Assembly: GCA_021324465.1 (NCBI GenBank)
Contig: JAJPJB010000071.1
Span: 52,624 to 116,623 of the forward strand
DNA length: 64,000 nt
Direction of reading: 5' to 3'
From: Hyphomicrobiaceae bacterium
GTDB lineage: Bacteria > Pseudomonadota > Alphaproteobacteria > Rhizobiales > Xanthobacteraceae
Below the pieces are notes generated by a model, which worked only from the letters and a program-made list of their open reading frames with translations, had not been told where the DNA came from and did not search any database. Shown here one piece after another: positions 52,577 through 61,200 of the stretch. Within the stretch, counting starts at the first letter, position 1. Each line of letters opens with the position of its first letter. The position numbers and the translations under genes are program-made.

Positions 52577-54049
52577 ATGCAAACCAGCAACGTCAAGGCC
52601 GCGATCGCCTATGACGATCTGCGCGAATGGCTTGCGCACGCCGAGCGCCTCGGCGAGGTGCGCCGGGTGTCCGGCGCGACCTGGCAAGAAGATATCGGTC
52701 TCGCGGCGGAAGCGGTGCTGCGCGCCGAGTACGGGCCCTGCGTCGTGTTCGATGATATCCCGGGCTGCCCGAAAGGGTTTCGCGTTCTGCTCAACATGTT
52801 TGCCGGCAAGCGCCGCAACATGACACTCGGCTTTCCCGATCACCTGAGCAAATGGGAATTGAGCGACGCCTATCGCGAGGCCTTTCTTGAGGAACAGAAG
52901 ATCATCCCGCACGAGATCGTCGCGGATGGACCGGTTTTCGAGAACGTGCTGATGGGCGAGGACATCGACATCACCAAGTTTCCCGCGCCCGTTTGGCACG
53001 AGAAGGACGGCGGCCGCTATATCGGCACCGGCACCTACAGCATCACCCGCGATCCGGACGAGAACTGGCTCAACGCCGGCGCCTATCGCGCGCAGCTGCA
53101 CGACCGCAAATCGGTCGGCATCCTGATCGCCGCCGGCCACCACGGCGACATTCACCGCGCCAAATACTTCAAGCGCGGCGAGCCGATGCCAGTCGCCATG
53201 GTGCTTGGCGGCGATCCGCTGACGTTCTTTTACGGCGGGCTGGAAGTGCCCTACGGCACGTTCGAGCTTGACGTGGTCGGCGGCTTGCGCGGCAAGCCGA
53301 TGCAGCTGGTGCGCGGCAAGGTCACCGGCCTGCCGTTTCCGGCCGCCGCCGAGATCGTGCTCGAAGGATTCGTCACGCAGGAGCGCAACGCGATTGAAGG
53401 GCCATTCGGCGAATGGACCGGCCATTATGCCGGCGGCGCCAAGCCGGCATCGGTGCTCGACATCAAGGCAATCTATCATCGCAACGACCCGATCCTCCTC
53501 GGCGTGCCGCCGATGGGCGCCGGGCCGGACGAAATGGCGCGCTACCGCGCGGTGCTGCGCTCGGCGACCATCAAACAGAACATGACCAATGCCGGCGTGC
53601 CCGGCGTGCAGCGGGTCTGGTGCCACGAGATCGGCGGCGCCCGGCTGTTGCACGGCGTCTCGATCACCCAGCGCTATCCCGGCCATGCCGTGCAGGCCGG
53701 CCATATCGCCGCGCAATGCGGCGCGTCCGCCTATGCGTCGAAGTATATCGTGGTGGTCGACGATGACGTCGATGTCACCGACCTCGACCAGCTGCTCTGG
53801 GCGATGCTGACCCGCACCGATCCGGCGCAGTCGATTCAGTTCATCCGCGGTTCCTGGGACTCGCCCGCCGATCCGGCGCTGCCGCCGTGGCGGCGTGCCG
53901 CGGGCGACATGACCCATTCGGTCGCCGTGATCGATGCCTGCCGGCCGTTCCACTGGCGCGACAAGTTTCCGCCCACCAACGCGCCGAGCCCCGAAGTCGC
54001 GCGCAAGGCGCGGGAGAAATTCGGCTGGCTGTTGGATGGGAAGAAGTAG
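52577..54049 (+). CDS. UbiD-family decarboxylase
   Basis: The 490-residue product matches prenylated-FMN-dependent decarboxylases: DIDITKFPAPVWHEKDGGRY, GTGTYSITRDP, then EGPFGEWTGHYAGG near residue 300 (with the conserved Glu of the E-R-E set), and a C-terminal VVDDDVDVTDLDQLLWA. UbiD enzymes decarboxylate aromatic or alpha,beta-unsaturated acids, reversibly in some cases; they need UbiX to make the cofactor, and no ubiX is here. ATG 52577 is preceded by AGGAG. The context (VOC, ABC binding proteins) favours a catabolic enzyme rather than ubiquinone synthesis. Confidence 0.9.
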   Translation: MQTSNVKAAIAYDDLREWLAHAERLGEVRRVSGATWQEDIGLAAEAVLRAEYGPCVVFDDIPGCPKGFRVLLNMFAGKRRNMTLGFPDHLSKWELSDAYREAFLEEQKIIPHEIVADGPVFENVLMGEDIDITKFPAPVWHEKDGGRYIGTGTYSITRDPDENWLNAGAYRAQLHDRKSVGILIAAGHHGDIHRAKYFKRGEPMPVAMVLGGDPLTFFYGGLEVPYGTFELDVVGGLRGKPMQLVRGKVTGLPFPAAAEIVLEGFVTQERNAIEGPFGEWTGHYAGGAKPASVLDIKAIYHRNDPILLGVPPMGAGPDEMARYRAVLRSATIKQNMTNAGVPGVQRVWCHEIGGARLLHGVSITQRYPGHAVQAGHIAAQCGASAYASKYIVVVDDDVDVTDLDQLLWAMLTRTDPAQSIQFIRGSWDSPADPALPPWRRAAGDMTHSVAVIDACRPFHWRDKFPPTNAPSPEVARKAREKFGWLLDGKK

Positions 54050-54207
54050 GCGCAAAGAGCGCAGGGTGGGCGCCCGCCCCTCGCGCGTAACGGCCCCGCA
54101 CCATTAGCCGGCGCAGCAAAAAAACCGGCGCGAGACACTTCCTCTCGGCCGCACCCGTGGCAGAATGGCCGTAAAAGCCAAGGGCAACCTTCAGGGAGGA
54201 AACGATC

Positions 54208-55386
54208 ATGCGAAAGTCGATTCTAGCCGGCCTGTGCTGGCTCGTGGCTACACTCGTTGCGCCGTTTTCCGCGCACGCGCAGGGCACCGTGAAAGTCGGC
54301 CTGATCATGACCTATACCGGCCAATTCACTGATGCCGCCGCGCAAATGGATAATGGCATTAAGCTCTATATGAAGCAGCATGGCGACACGGTCGCCGGCA
54401 AGAAGATCGAGATCATCCGCAAGGACGACGCCGGGGCGCCGGATGCCGCCAAGCGGCTCGCCCAGGATCTCATCGTCAACGACAATGTCGACATTCTCGC
54501 CGGCTTTGTCATCACCCCCGAGGCGTTGACGGTGGCCGACCTTTCGGCCCAGGCGAAGAAATTCATGGTGGACATGAACGCGGCGACCTCGATCATTACC
54601 GAGAAGTCGCCCTATATCGTACGCACGTCGCTGACCATTGCGCAGAACTGCGAGACGCTCGGCACCTGGGCCGCCAAGAACGGCGTCAAGAAAGTCTTCA
54701 TCATGGTCTCGGACTACGCGCCCGGCCATGACGCGGAAGCCGCGTTCCAGCGCACCTTCACTGCGGCGGGCGGGCAGATCGCCGAGGCGGTCCATGTGCC
54801 GATGGCCAATCCGGATTTCTCGGCCTTCGTGCAGCGCGCCAAGGATTCCGGCGCGGACGGCATCTTCGTGTTCATCCCGGGCGGCTCGCAGCCGGCGGCC
54901 TTGGCCAAGGCGCTGGTCGAGCGCGGCATGGATCCGAACAAGCTTAAGATCATGGGCCAGGGCGAGCTCACCGACGAGAGCGCGCTCAAGGCGATGGGCG
55001 ATGCGGCCATCGGCATCATCACCGCCTTCCATTACGACTACACGCACGACTCGCCGACCAACAAGAAATTCGTCGCCGACTACAATGCCGCCTTCGGCCG
55101 CAACCCCGACCTGTTCTCGGTCGGCGGCTATGACGGCATGCATGTGATCTACGAGGCGCTGAAGGCGACCGGCGGCAAGACCGATGGCGACAGCCTGATC
55201 GCCGCCGCCAAGGGCATGAAATGGGAGAGCCCGCGCGGCCCGGTCGCGATCGACCCGGCGACCCGCGACATCATCAACACGGTCTATATCCGCAAGGTCG
55301 AGAAGGTGAACGGCCACGTGCAGAACGTGGAAATCGCCAAGGTCGAGAACGTCAAGGATCCGGTCAAGGAACGGATGGCGAAGTAA
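54208..55386 (+). CDS. branched-chain amino acid-type ABC substrate-binding protein (LivK-like)
   Basis: The 392-residue product has a signal peptide (MRKSILAGLCWLVATLVAPF, cleavage near AHAQ), then GTVKVGLIMTYTGQFTDAAA, the first strand and ligand loop of type I periplasmic binding proteins, and LSVGGYDGMHVI-type sequence near residue 310 (FSVGGYDGMHVI). No permease or ATPase genes are adjacent. The livGFHM set at 10-13.6 kb lacks a binding protein, so this orphan could serve it, though distance makes that a guess. GGGAGG lies just upstream of the ATG. Confidence 0.88.
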   Translation: MRKSILAGLCWLVATLVAPFSAHAQGTVKVGLIMTYTGQFTDAAAQMDNGIKLYMKQHGDTVAGKKIEIIRKDDAGAPDAAKRLAQDLIVNDNVDILAGFVITPEALTVADLSAQAKKFMVDMNAATSIITEKSPYIVRTSLTIAQNCETLGTWAAKNGVKKVFIMVSDYAPGHDAEAAFQRTFTAAGGQIAEAVHVPMANPDFSAFVQRAKDSGADGIFVFIPGGSQPAALAKALVERGMDPNKLKIMGQGELTDESALKAMGDAAIGIITAFHYDYTHDSPTNKKFVADYNAAFGRNPDLFSVGGYDGMHVIYEALKATGGKTDGDSLIAAAKGMKWESPRGPVAIDPATRDIINTVYIRKVEKVNGHVQNVEIAKVENVKDPVKERMAK

Positions 55387-55397
55387 ATTTTACCCCT

Positions 55398-55425
55398 CCC
55401 CGGATGCGCTGCGCCGCGTCCGGGG
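55398..55425 (+). terminator. hairpin after the LivK-like gene
   Basis: CCCCGGA (55398-55404) pairs with TCCGGGG (55419-55425) around a GC-rich loop, 12 bases past the stop. No T-run follows, so it may be a processing hairpin or a Rho-dependent end. Confidence 0.4.
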
Positions 55426-55545
55426 AACGGGCCATATCAACCGATCAGGCACTACCTTCATCACGTGTAGGTCGGCCCATCGGCCGCTGCGAAACTCGCA
55501 ATCACGAGTTGGCGCGAACCAGTAGCTTGCCCTAAAGACTCGGTC

Positions 55546-56466
55546 ATGAAGCTCGCCGTGCCGGACATGATCTCGAACTCATATTTTCCGGCGCAGGCCG
55601 CGGTCGAGCTTGGCTTCTTCAAGGCTGAGGGGCTCGATGTCGCGCTCGAACTGATCTTTCCGGTCAACAAGGCCTACCAGGCGCTGCGCGACGGCGCGGT
55701 CGATTTCGTCGGCGGCTCGGCGCATTCGGCGCTGGCCGCCTTCCCCGATTTCCGCGGCACAAAACTGATCTGCGCCCAGGCGCAAGGCATGTACTGGTTT
55801 CTGGTCATGCACGCCGATCTCAAGGCGCGGCGCGGCGATCTTGCCGTGGTCAAGGGCCGCAGCATCGGCGCGGCGCCCTGGGTCGACAAGGGCCTGCGCG
55901 GGCTCCTGGCCGAAGCCGGCATCGATCTTGCGCGCGATCAGGTCGAGATCGCGCCGGTGCCGGGTGCCGCCGGCGCCGGGATCAATTTCGGCGTCACTGC
56001 GGCCAAGGCGCTGGAAGCGCGCAAGATCGACGGCTTCTGGGCCAACGGCATGGGCGCCGAAGTCGCCGTGCGCCGCGGCATCGGCACCGTCGTGCTCGAC
56101 GTGCGTCGCGGCGACGGCCCAAAAGCCTGCTTCAACTATACGGCGGCCACCATCGCGACCACCGATGCCTTCATCGCGCGCGCGCCTGAACAGGCCGCCG
56201 CCGCAGTGCGGGCGATCGTCAAGACGCAAGCCGCCCTGAAGGCCGATGTCGCGCGCGCCGCCGCGGTCGGCAACAAATTATTTCCGCCGTCGGAAGCCGC
56301 GCTGATCACCGATCTCATTCGCCGCGACCTGCCCTATTACGATGCGACGCTCTCGCCGGCCTTCGTCGCCGGGATGAGCGACTTCGCGCAGCGCCAGGGT
56401 CTTATCGCGAGTCCGCTCGCCTACGAAGGCGTCGTGGCGACGCAATTCGCGCCATTGTGGCAGTGA
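55546..56466 (+). CDS. ABC transporter substrate-binding protein, NMT1/SsuA-like, apparently without signal peptide
   Basis: The 306-residue product has the NMT1/SsuA-like type II binding-protein fold: an opening strand MKLAVPDMISNSYFPAQAAV, ELGFFKAEGLDVALELIF (near 22-40), ALRDGAVDFVGGSAHSAL (near 45-62) and GAAPWVDKGLRGLLAEAG (near 105). These proteins bind sulfonates, thiamine precursors, nitrate or aromatic acids. Unlike usual members, no signal peptide is visible at the start used; a cytoplasmic or differently exported form is possible. It follows the LivK-like gene by 159 bases. A TauD-type dioxygenase is encoded nearby on the other strand. Confidence 0.78.
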   Translation: MKLAVPDMISNSYFPAQAAVELGFFKAEGLDVALELIFPVNKAYQALRDGAVDFVGGSAHSALAAFPDFRGTKLICAQAQGMYWFLVMHADLKARRGDLAVVKGRSIGAAPWVDKGLRGLLAEAGIDLARDQVEIAPVPGAAGAGINFGVTAAKALEARKIDGFWANGMGAEVAVRRGIGTVVLDVRRGDGPKACFNYTAATIATTDAFIARAPEQAAAAVRAIVKTQAALKADVARAAAVGNKLFPPSEAALITDLIRRDLPYYDATLSPAFVAGMSDFAQRQGLIASPLAYEGVVATQFAPLWQ

Positions 56467-56479
56467 TGGCAATTAGGCA

Positions 56480-56583
56480 CGTCGCCCTGAGCTGCTCGGC
56501 GCGAAGCGCCCGAGCCTTGAAGGGCGTCGGCCGGGCGCTCGGGCAGCGTCCTTCGAGGGCCGCTGAGCGCCGCCTCAGGACGA
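56480..56583. repeat. REP-type palindrome between two converging genes
   Basis: CCTGAGCTGC and, inverted, GCGCCGCCTCAGG mark the ends, and CCCGAGC (56509-56515) pairs with GCTCGGG (56537-56543). CCTTCGAGGGCC- and CTCAGGACGA-type repeats of this form are common between genes in related genomes. Confidence 0.45.
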
Positions 56584-56608
56584 TGGCATCCAACTTCACG
56601 CCGCCCAA

Positions 56609-57496
56609 TCAGGCTGCTTTGGGCCGCTCGGTGCCCTTCACGAACATCCGGTAGCCCGAGCGCACATTGGGCCAATAATCCCAGATCGCGAAATGCTGGG
56701 TGCAGCGATTGTCCCAGAACGCGATCGCATGCGGCGTCCAGCGGAAGCGCATGCTCCAATGCGGCCGCGAAATATGTTCGTAGAGGAATTCCAGCACATG
56801 GCGGCTTTCCGCCGGCGGCACTTCGTTGATGTGGCTCGTGAACTCGCGGTTGACGAACAAGAGCTTGCGCCCGCTTTCGGGATGGCGCACCACGACCGGG
56901 TGCACCGCGGTGGGGTACACGTCGGCGTTCTTGTCGAAGCCGCGCGCGCCGTCGTGCGTTGCGGTCTTGCCCTCGAGATAGGTTTTCATCGACGGGCTCA
57001 GCTCCTCGTAGGCCTTGTAGGCCGAGGCGAACATCGTATCGCCGCCGCCGTTCGGCGGAATGATCTCCTGATAGAGCACGCTGTACATCGGCGGGATCTC
57101 GGCGCAGCTCTGATCGGAATGCCATTCCTCGCCGGACACGCGTTTCGAATTGGCGTCGAAATATTGCTTGCGGATGGCGGGATGGCCCGGCACGCCTTTC
57201 GACGCAGTGCCCTTGCCGCCGACATGAATATGCGGTTCGCCGAAATAGCGCACAAAGCGCTCATGCGCTTCGAAGTCGATCTTCTGATTGCGAAAAAACA
57301 GCACGCCATGCGCGATGATGGCGTCGTGCACTTCCTCCACCTGGCGATTGGACAGCGGCCGCGTCAGATCGATATTGCCGATCTCGGCGCCGATATGCGG
57401 CGTGCAAGGCGTGACCGTGATGGTGTCGTATGCGCGGATCTCGGTGGCACCCGGGCTTGCAACTTCGCTTGCGGCTTCGCCTGCGATTTGGGTCAT
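56609..57496 (-). CDS. TauD/TfdA-family Fe(II)/2-oxoglutarate dioxygenase
   Basis: The 295-residue enzyme begins (M)TQIAGEAASEV and has the iron-binding HxD in EEWHSDQS (near residue 115), the distal His in TQHFAIWDY (near 265) and the 2-oxoglutarate-binding Arg in VRSGYRMF (near 277). IGAEIGNIDLTRPL near 38 matches the TauD/TfdA start. Members hydroxylate taurine, 2,4-D and other compounds. The two binding-protein genes upstream suggest a related substrate uptake, but which is unclear. ATG 57496 keeps the conserved start; an earlier in-frame start at 57574 lacks support. Confidence 0.88.
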   Translation of the reverse strand: MTQIAGEAASEVASPGATEIRAYDTITVTPCTPHIGAEIGNIDLTRPLSNRQVEEVHDAIIAHGVLFFRNQKIDFEAHERFVRYFGEPHIHVGGKGTASKGVPGHPAIRKQYFDANSKRVSGEEWHSDQSCAEIPPMYSVLYQEIIPPNGGGDTMFASAYKAYEELSPSMKTYLEGKTATHDGARGFDKNADVYPTAVHPVVVRHPESGRKLLFVNREFTSHINEVPPAESRHVLEFLYEHISRPHWSMRFRWTPHAIAFWDNRCTQHFAIWDYWPNVRSGYRMFVKGTERPKAA

Positions 57497-57580
57497 GGGC
57501 CTGCTCCGCCGGAATGGACCAGCAGGGATAATGTAATAGCAAACCCCGCAGGCGCGCCAGCGGCCCGGTGCCAATAGGCG

Positions 57581-57823
57581 CTAACGCATTCCGGCCTTGG
57601 TTAGCATCGGCGGCGGCGCCTTCTCCGCGGCGGGCGGCGGCGAGAGCACGAGAGTGATCCACGTGTTCCAGCCATGCGGCCGGTCGTGGCCGTCGAACTC
57701 GCCATAGGCCTTGAGGTTCAGATAGCCCTGCATGCCGGCGACCGGAAAGATGTAGCCGAATTGCGGGCCGATGCCGATGACCTGCCCCTTGGTTGTCAGC
57801 ATTCCGACAAAATGATCTTCCAT
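57581..57823 (-). pseudogene. C-terminal remnant of an outer-membrane SphA/phenol MetA-type beta-barrel
   Basis: The 80-residue frame reads GIGPQFGYIFPVAGMQGYLN followed by LKAYGEFDGHDRPHGWNTWITLVLSP, which matches the last strands of the SphA/MetA-pathway phenol degradation-like outer-membrane family. The N-terminal 200 or more residues, including a signal peptide, are missing; the frame is closed by a stop not far upstream. It is therefore a 5'-truncated relic beside the TauD gene and the sulfatase locus. Confidence 0.65.
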
Positions 57824-57954
57824 GGTCTTATTTGCCGGGGATTTGAGATCAAGGCGGCGAAAGAGAAAGTCTTTGTTGCAATAGGTAAATTACATTTCTG
57901 AAAGAGCCCCGGCGCGACCTTGAAGCGGCTTAACGCGTTTTTCGCGAGGGGCCC

Positions 57955-58935
57955 GTGAGCGACAGTATAGTCGCGTCAATCAGTCGAGCGGAGGCGACGT
58001 CGCCCCCGAACATGGTCTTTATTCCCGCCGGCACGTTCCGCATGGGCTCCGACAAGCATTATCCCGAAGAAGCGCCGGCGCATCACGTTGCCGTCGACGG
58101 CTTCTGGATCGACCGCACGCCGGTGACCAACCGACAATTCAAAGAATTTGTCCGCGCCACCGGCCACGTCACTTTCGCGGAAATCCCGCCTGATCCAAAA
58201 AGTTATCCGGGCACCTTGCCGCACATGCTCTATGCCGGCTCGCTGGTGTTCACGCCGCCGCACCATCCGGTCGATCTGCGCGACTGGAGCCAATGGTGGA
58301 CCTTCATGCGCGGCGCCAATTGGCGCCATCCCTACGGGCCGAAGAGCAATATCAACGCGCTCGATAATCATCCCGTCGTGCATGTCAGCTATGGCGATGC
58401 GCTTGCTTACGCCAAATGGGCCGCCAAGGATCTACCGAGCGAAGCCGAATGGGAATTCGCCGCGCGCGGCGGACTCGACGGCGCCGAATTCGCCTGGGGC
58501 GATGAGTTCACGCCCGGCGGCCGGCATCGTGCCAATACCTGGCAGGGCAATTTCCCGTACGAGAACAGGTGCGAGGACGGGTTCGACCGCACCTCGCCGG
58601 TGATGGCGTTTCCGCCGAACGGCTACGCCATCTACGACATGATCGGCAATGTCTGGGAATGGACGGCGGACTGGTGGTCGTCGAAACACCAGGCCGACGC
58701 GGCCAAGGCGTGCTGCGTTCCGCAAAATCCGCGCGGCGGCCGCGAAGAAGACAGCTACGACGCCTGTCTGCCCAATATCAGGATTGCGCGAAAGGTTCTC
58801 AAGGGCGGATCGCATCTGTGCGCGCCGAATTATTGCCGCCGCTACCGTCCGGCCGCGCGCCACGCGGAAGCGGTGGATACATCCACAAGTCACGTCGGCT
58901 TTCGATGCGTCGTGCGAAGAGCAATAGGCAACTGA
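57955..58935 (+). CDS. formylglycine-generating enzyme (SUMF1/FGE family)
   Basis: The 326-residue product has the FGE-sulfatase domain: MVFIPAGTFRMGSD near residue 20, VAVDGFWIDRTPVTNRQFKE, LPSEAEWEFAARGG near 165, GNVWEWTADWW near 232, and GGSHLCAPNYC near 284-294. Cys289 and Cys294 match the two active-site cysteines (Cys336 and Cys341 of human SUMF1), so the enzyme is probably active in turning the sulfatase cysteine into formylglycine. No signal peptide is visible: it acts in the cytoplasm. It starts at GTG 57955. Its substrate is likely the sulfatase encoded 500 bases downstream. Confidence 0.93.
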   Translation: MSDSIVASISRAEATSPPNMVFIPAGTFRMGSDKHYPEEAPAHHVAVDGFWIDRTPVTNRQFKEFVRATGHVTFAEIPPDPKSYPGTLPHMLYAGSLVFTPPHHPVDLRDWSQWWTFMRGANWRHPYGPKSNINALDNHPVVHVSYGDALAYAKWAAKDLPSEAEWEFAARGGLDGAEFAWGDEFTPGGRHRANTWQGNFPYENRCEDGFDRTSPVMAFPPNGYAIYDMIGNVWEWTADWWSSKHQADAAKACCVPQNPRGGREEDSYDACLPNIRIARKVLKGGSHLCAPNYCRRYRPAARHAEAVDTSTSHVGFRCVVRRAIGN

Positions 58936-58953
58936 CAAACCGGAGGGAAGACA

Positions 58954-59305
58954 ATGTTGGGTTTTCGAGGGGCAGCCAAAATCGCTGCGATGATCGTTGC
59001 GGCCGCTTCGATCCTGCTTGCGGCGTCCGCGCCGTCGCGGGCGCAATCGGGCACAGTGCGACTGCATGTGGTTAAGGCCGGATTCACTTGCCGCCGTCGA
59101 CCTCGTCGGCACCGCGACCAATCTGCACAGGCCCTCTGACATCGTGGGCACCTATGGGGCGGCCGGCGCCGGCGCCACGTTTGTCGGCGGCGCGCAGGTC
59201 GCCACGCTGCAGAACCAGAACGGCGTCGTGCTGACCCTGCACGGCGTGCAGGCGGGCTTTCAGGTGTCGCTTGGTCTGGGAGGGATGACGCTGGCGATGC
59301 AGTGA
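58954..59305 (+). pseudogene. small exported protein with out-of-frame internal deletion
   Basis: The ATG at 58954 has GGAGG upstream and encodes a signal peptide (MLGFRGAAKIAAMIVAAASI) and then SGTVRLHVVKAGF. The frame then turns to basic nonsense, while the next frame continues as LAAVDLVGTATNLHRPSDIV, GTYGAAGAGATFVGGAQVAT, LQNQNGVVLTLHGVQ and GFQVSLGLGGMTLAMQ. Joined, these resemble a secreted family (KAGF...LVGTA.NL...DIAGTY...LQN.NGVVL) I recall from related bacteria, in which about 30 residues would lie between. An out-of-frame deletion is therefore likely at 59080-59090. The family name is not known to me. Confidence 0.7.
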
Positions 59306-59330
59306 AGCGGCCGTCCCTGGCCGCATGTTG

Positions 59331-59417
59331 AACTTCTGCCGCTGTAACCGCCCGGCCGCGCGCCATGCGGAAGCCGCGGATCCGCTCGGCCGCCATATCG
59401 GCTTTCGTTATGTCATC
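59331..59417 (+). pseudogene. remnant of a second FGE gene (C-terminal end only)
   Basis: The frame encodes NFCRCNRPAARHAEAADPLG followed by RHIGFRYVI. It matches the C-terminus of the intact FGE (NYCRRYRPAARHAEAVD...HVGFRCVV) at 18 of 29 residues, including the second active-site cysteine. The rest of the domain is absent. The identity is too low for a very recent duplication, so it is an older deletion relic or the trace of a lost paralogue. Confidence 0.8.
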
Positions 59418-59434
59418 ACAGTCGGGAGCGACCA

Positions 59435-61183
59435 ATGCCCAGAGAGAGTCAAGCAGAGACGTCGAACTTGGAACAAAGACACGCTGTTAATCGCCGCAAA
59501 ATCCTGCTCGGATCGACGGCTATCGCCGCGGCATCCGCACTAGCCGCATCCGCCACAGTGCCAACGGCGCAGGCGCAGCCCGCACCTGCAGGCGCCAAGC
59601 CGAACATCCTCGTCATCATGGGCGACGATATCGGCTGGTTCAATATCGGCGCCTATCACCACGGCATCATGTCGGGCAAGACGCCGAACCTCGACAAGCT
59701 TGCCGCCGAGGGCATGATCTTCACCGACTACTACGCCGAGGCGAGTTGCACCGCCGGCCGCGCCAATTTCATCACCGGGCAAATCCCGCTGCGCACCGGG
59801 CTGACCACGGTCGGCCAGGCCGGCGCCGATGTCGGCATTCCGGAGCAGGCGGTCACCGTCGCCACCGTGCTGAAATCGCTGGGCTACGCGACCGGGCAGT
59901 TCGGCAAGAATCATCTCGGCGACCAGAACAAATATCTGCCGACCGTGCACGGCTTCGACGAATTCTTCGGCTACTTGTACCATCTCGATGCGATGTCCGA
60001 TCCATATTGGTTCGACTACCCGCAGGACTGGATCGACAAATACGGCCCGCGCAATCTCGTTCACAGCTACGCGACCAACACCGACGATCAAACCGTGCAG
60101 CCGCGCTGGGGCAAGATCGGCAAGCAACGCATCGTCGACGAAGGCCCGCTCAAGCCGTTCAAGGACATGAGCGGCGATCACCAGTATTGGCAGAAGGGCC
60201 GCGACGCCAAGTATGACATGGAAACCTTCGACGAGGTTCTGGTCGAGCACAGTAAGCGCTTCATGGATCAGGCCAAGGCGGCCGGCAAGCCGTTCTTCAT
60301 CTGGCACAACACCACGCGCATGCACGTCTTCACCTATCTTCAGGCAAAGTATCAGGGGAAGATGAACTACGAGAGCAATTACGGCCTGGAAGAAGCCGGC
60401 ATGGCGCAGCTCGACGATGATATCGGCGACCTGCTCAAGCATCTCGACGACATCGGCGTCGCCGACAACACCATTGTCGTCTTCACCACCGACAACGGCG
60501 CCGAGGTCTTCACCTGGCCGGACGGCGGCATGACGCCGTTCCGCGCCACCAAGGGCACCGTCTACGAAGGCGGCTTCCGGGTGCCGTGCATTGCCCGCTG
60601 GCCGGGCAGGATCAAGCCGGGCACGGTCGAGAACGGCATCTTTTCCGGAATGGACTGGCTGCCGACGCTTGCCGCGGCGGCGGGCAATCCGAACATCACG
60701 CAGCAGCTGCTGCAGGGTGTAACGCTCGACGGCCGGACCTACAAAAACCATCTCGACGGCTACAACCAGATGGACCTGCTCACCGGCAAAGGACCATCGG
60801 CGCGCCACGAGGTCTTCTATTTCGCCGAAGCGAATCTCGGCGCCATCCGTATCGATGACTTCAAGTTCCAGTTCATGCAGCAGCCTTACGGCTGGCCGGG
60901 CGAAAAGGTGACGACCGACATGCCCACGATCGTCAATATCCGCCAGGATCCGTTCGAGCGAACGCCTTCGGTGCGCGGCGAGAGCCTCAATGACGCCGGC
61001 GGCGGATACATCAACGACTTTTTGGCGCGTGAATTCTGGCGCTTCGTCCAGGTGCAGCAGAAAGTCGCCGAGCTGGCGCAGACGGCGATCGAGTATCCGC
61101 CGATGCAGGCGCCGGCCTCGTTCAACCTCGCCGCCGTGAAAGAGAAGATTGATGCGGCGATGAAGAGCCACGAAGGGCAATAG
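59435..61183 (+). CDS. Tat-exported sulfatase (arylsulfatase type)
   Basis: The 582-residue protein has a Tat-like signal (NRRKILLGSTAIAAASALAA, residues 19-38), then KPNILVIMGDDIGW, where the aspartates bind Ca2+, and the sulfatase signature ASCTAGRANF with Cys105 as the residue to be changed to formylglycine. HNTTRMH and TTDNGAE are further catalytic or metal segments. Exact CTAGR is a known variant of C-x-(P/A)-x-R. Export by Tat suits cytoplasmic maturation by the FGE encoded upstream. It releases sulfate from an organic sulfate ester; the substrate is not known. ATG 59435 is the start. Confidence 0.92.
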   Translation: MPRESQAETSNLEQRHAVNRRKILLGSTAIAAASALAASATVPTAQAQPAPAGAKPNILVIMGDDIGWFNIGAYHHGIMSGKTPNLDKLAAEGMIFTDYYAEASCTAGRANFITGQIPLRTGLTTVGQAGADVGIPEQAVTVATVLKSLGYATGQFGKNHLGDQNKYLPTVHGFDEFFGYLYHLDAMSDPYWFDYPQDWIDKYGPRNLVHSYATNTDDQTVQPRWGKIGKQRIVDEGPLKPFKDMSGDHQYWQKGRDAKYDMETFDEVLVEHSKRFMDQAKAAGKPFFIWHNTTRMHVFTYLQAKYQGKMNYESNYGLEEAGMAQLDDDIGDLLKHLDDIGVADNTIVVFTTDNGAEVFTWPDGGMTPFRATKGTVYEGGFRVPCIARWPGRIKPGTVENGIFSGMDWLPTLAAAAGNPNITQQLLQGVTLDGRTYKNHLDGYNQMDLLTGKGPSARHEVFYFAEANLGAIRIDDFKFQFMQQPYGWPGEKVTTDMPTIVNIRQDPFERTPSVRGESLNDAGGGYINDFLAREFWRFVQVQQKVAELAQTAIEYPPMQAPASFNLAAVKEKIDAAMKSHEGQ

Positions 61184-61200
61184 AAGCCGAGGAGGCGCCA

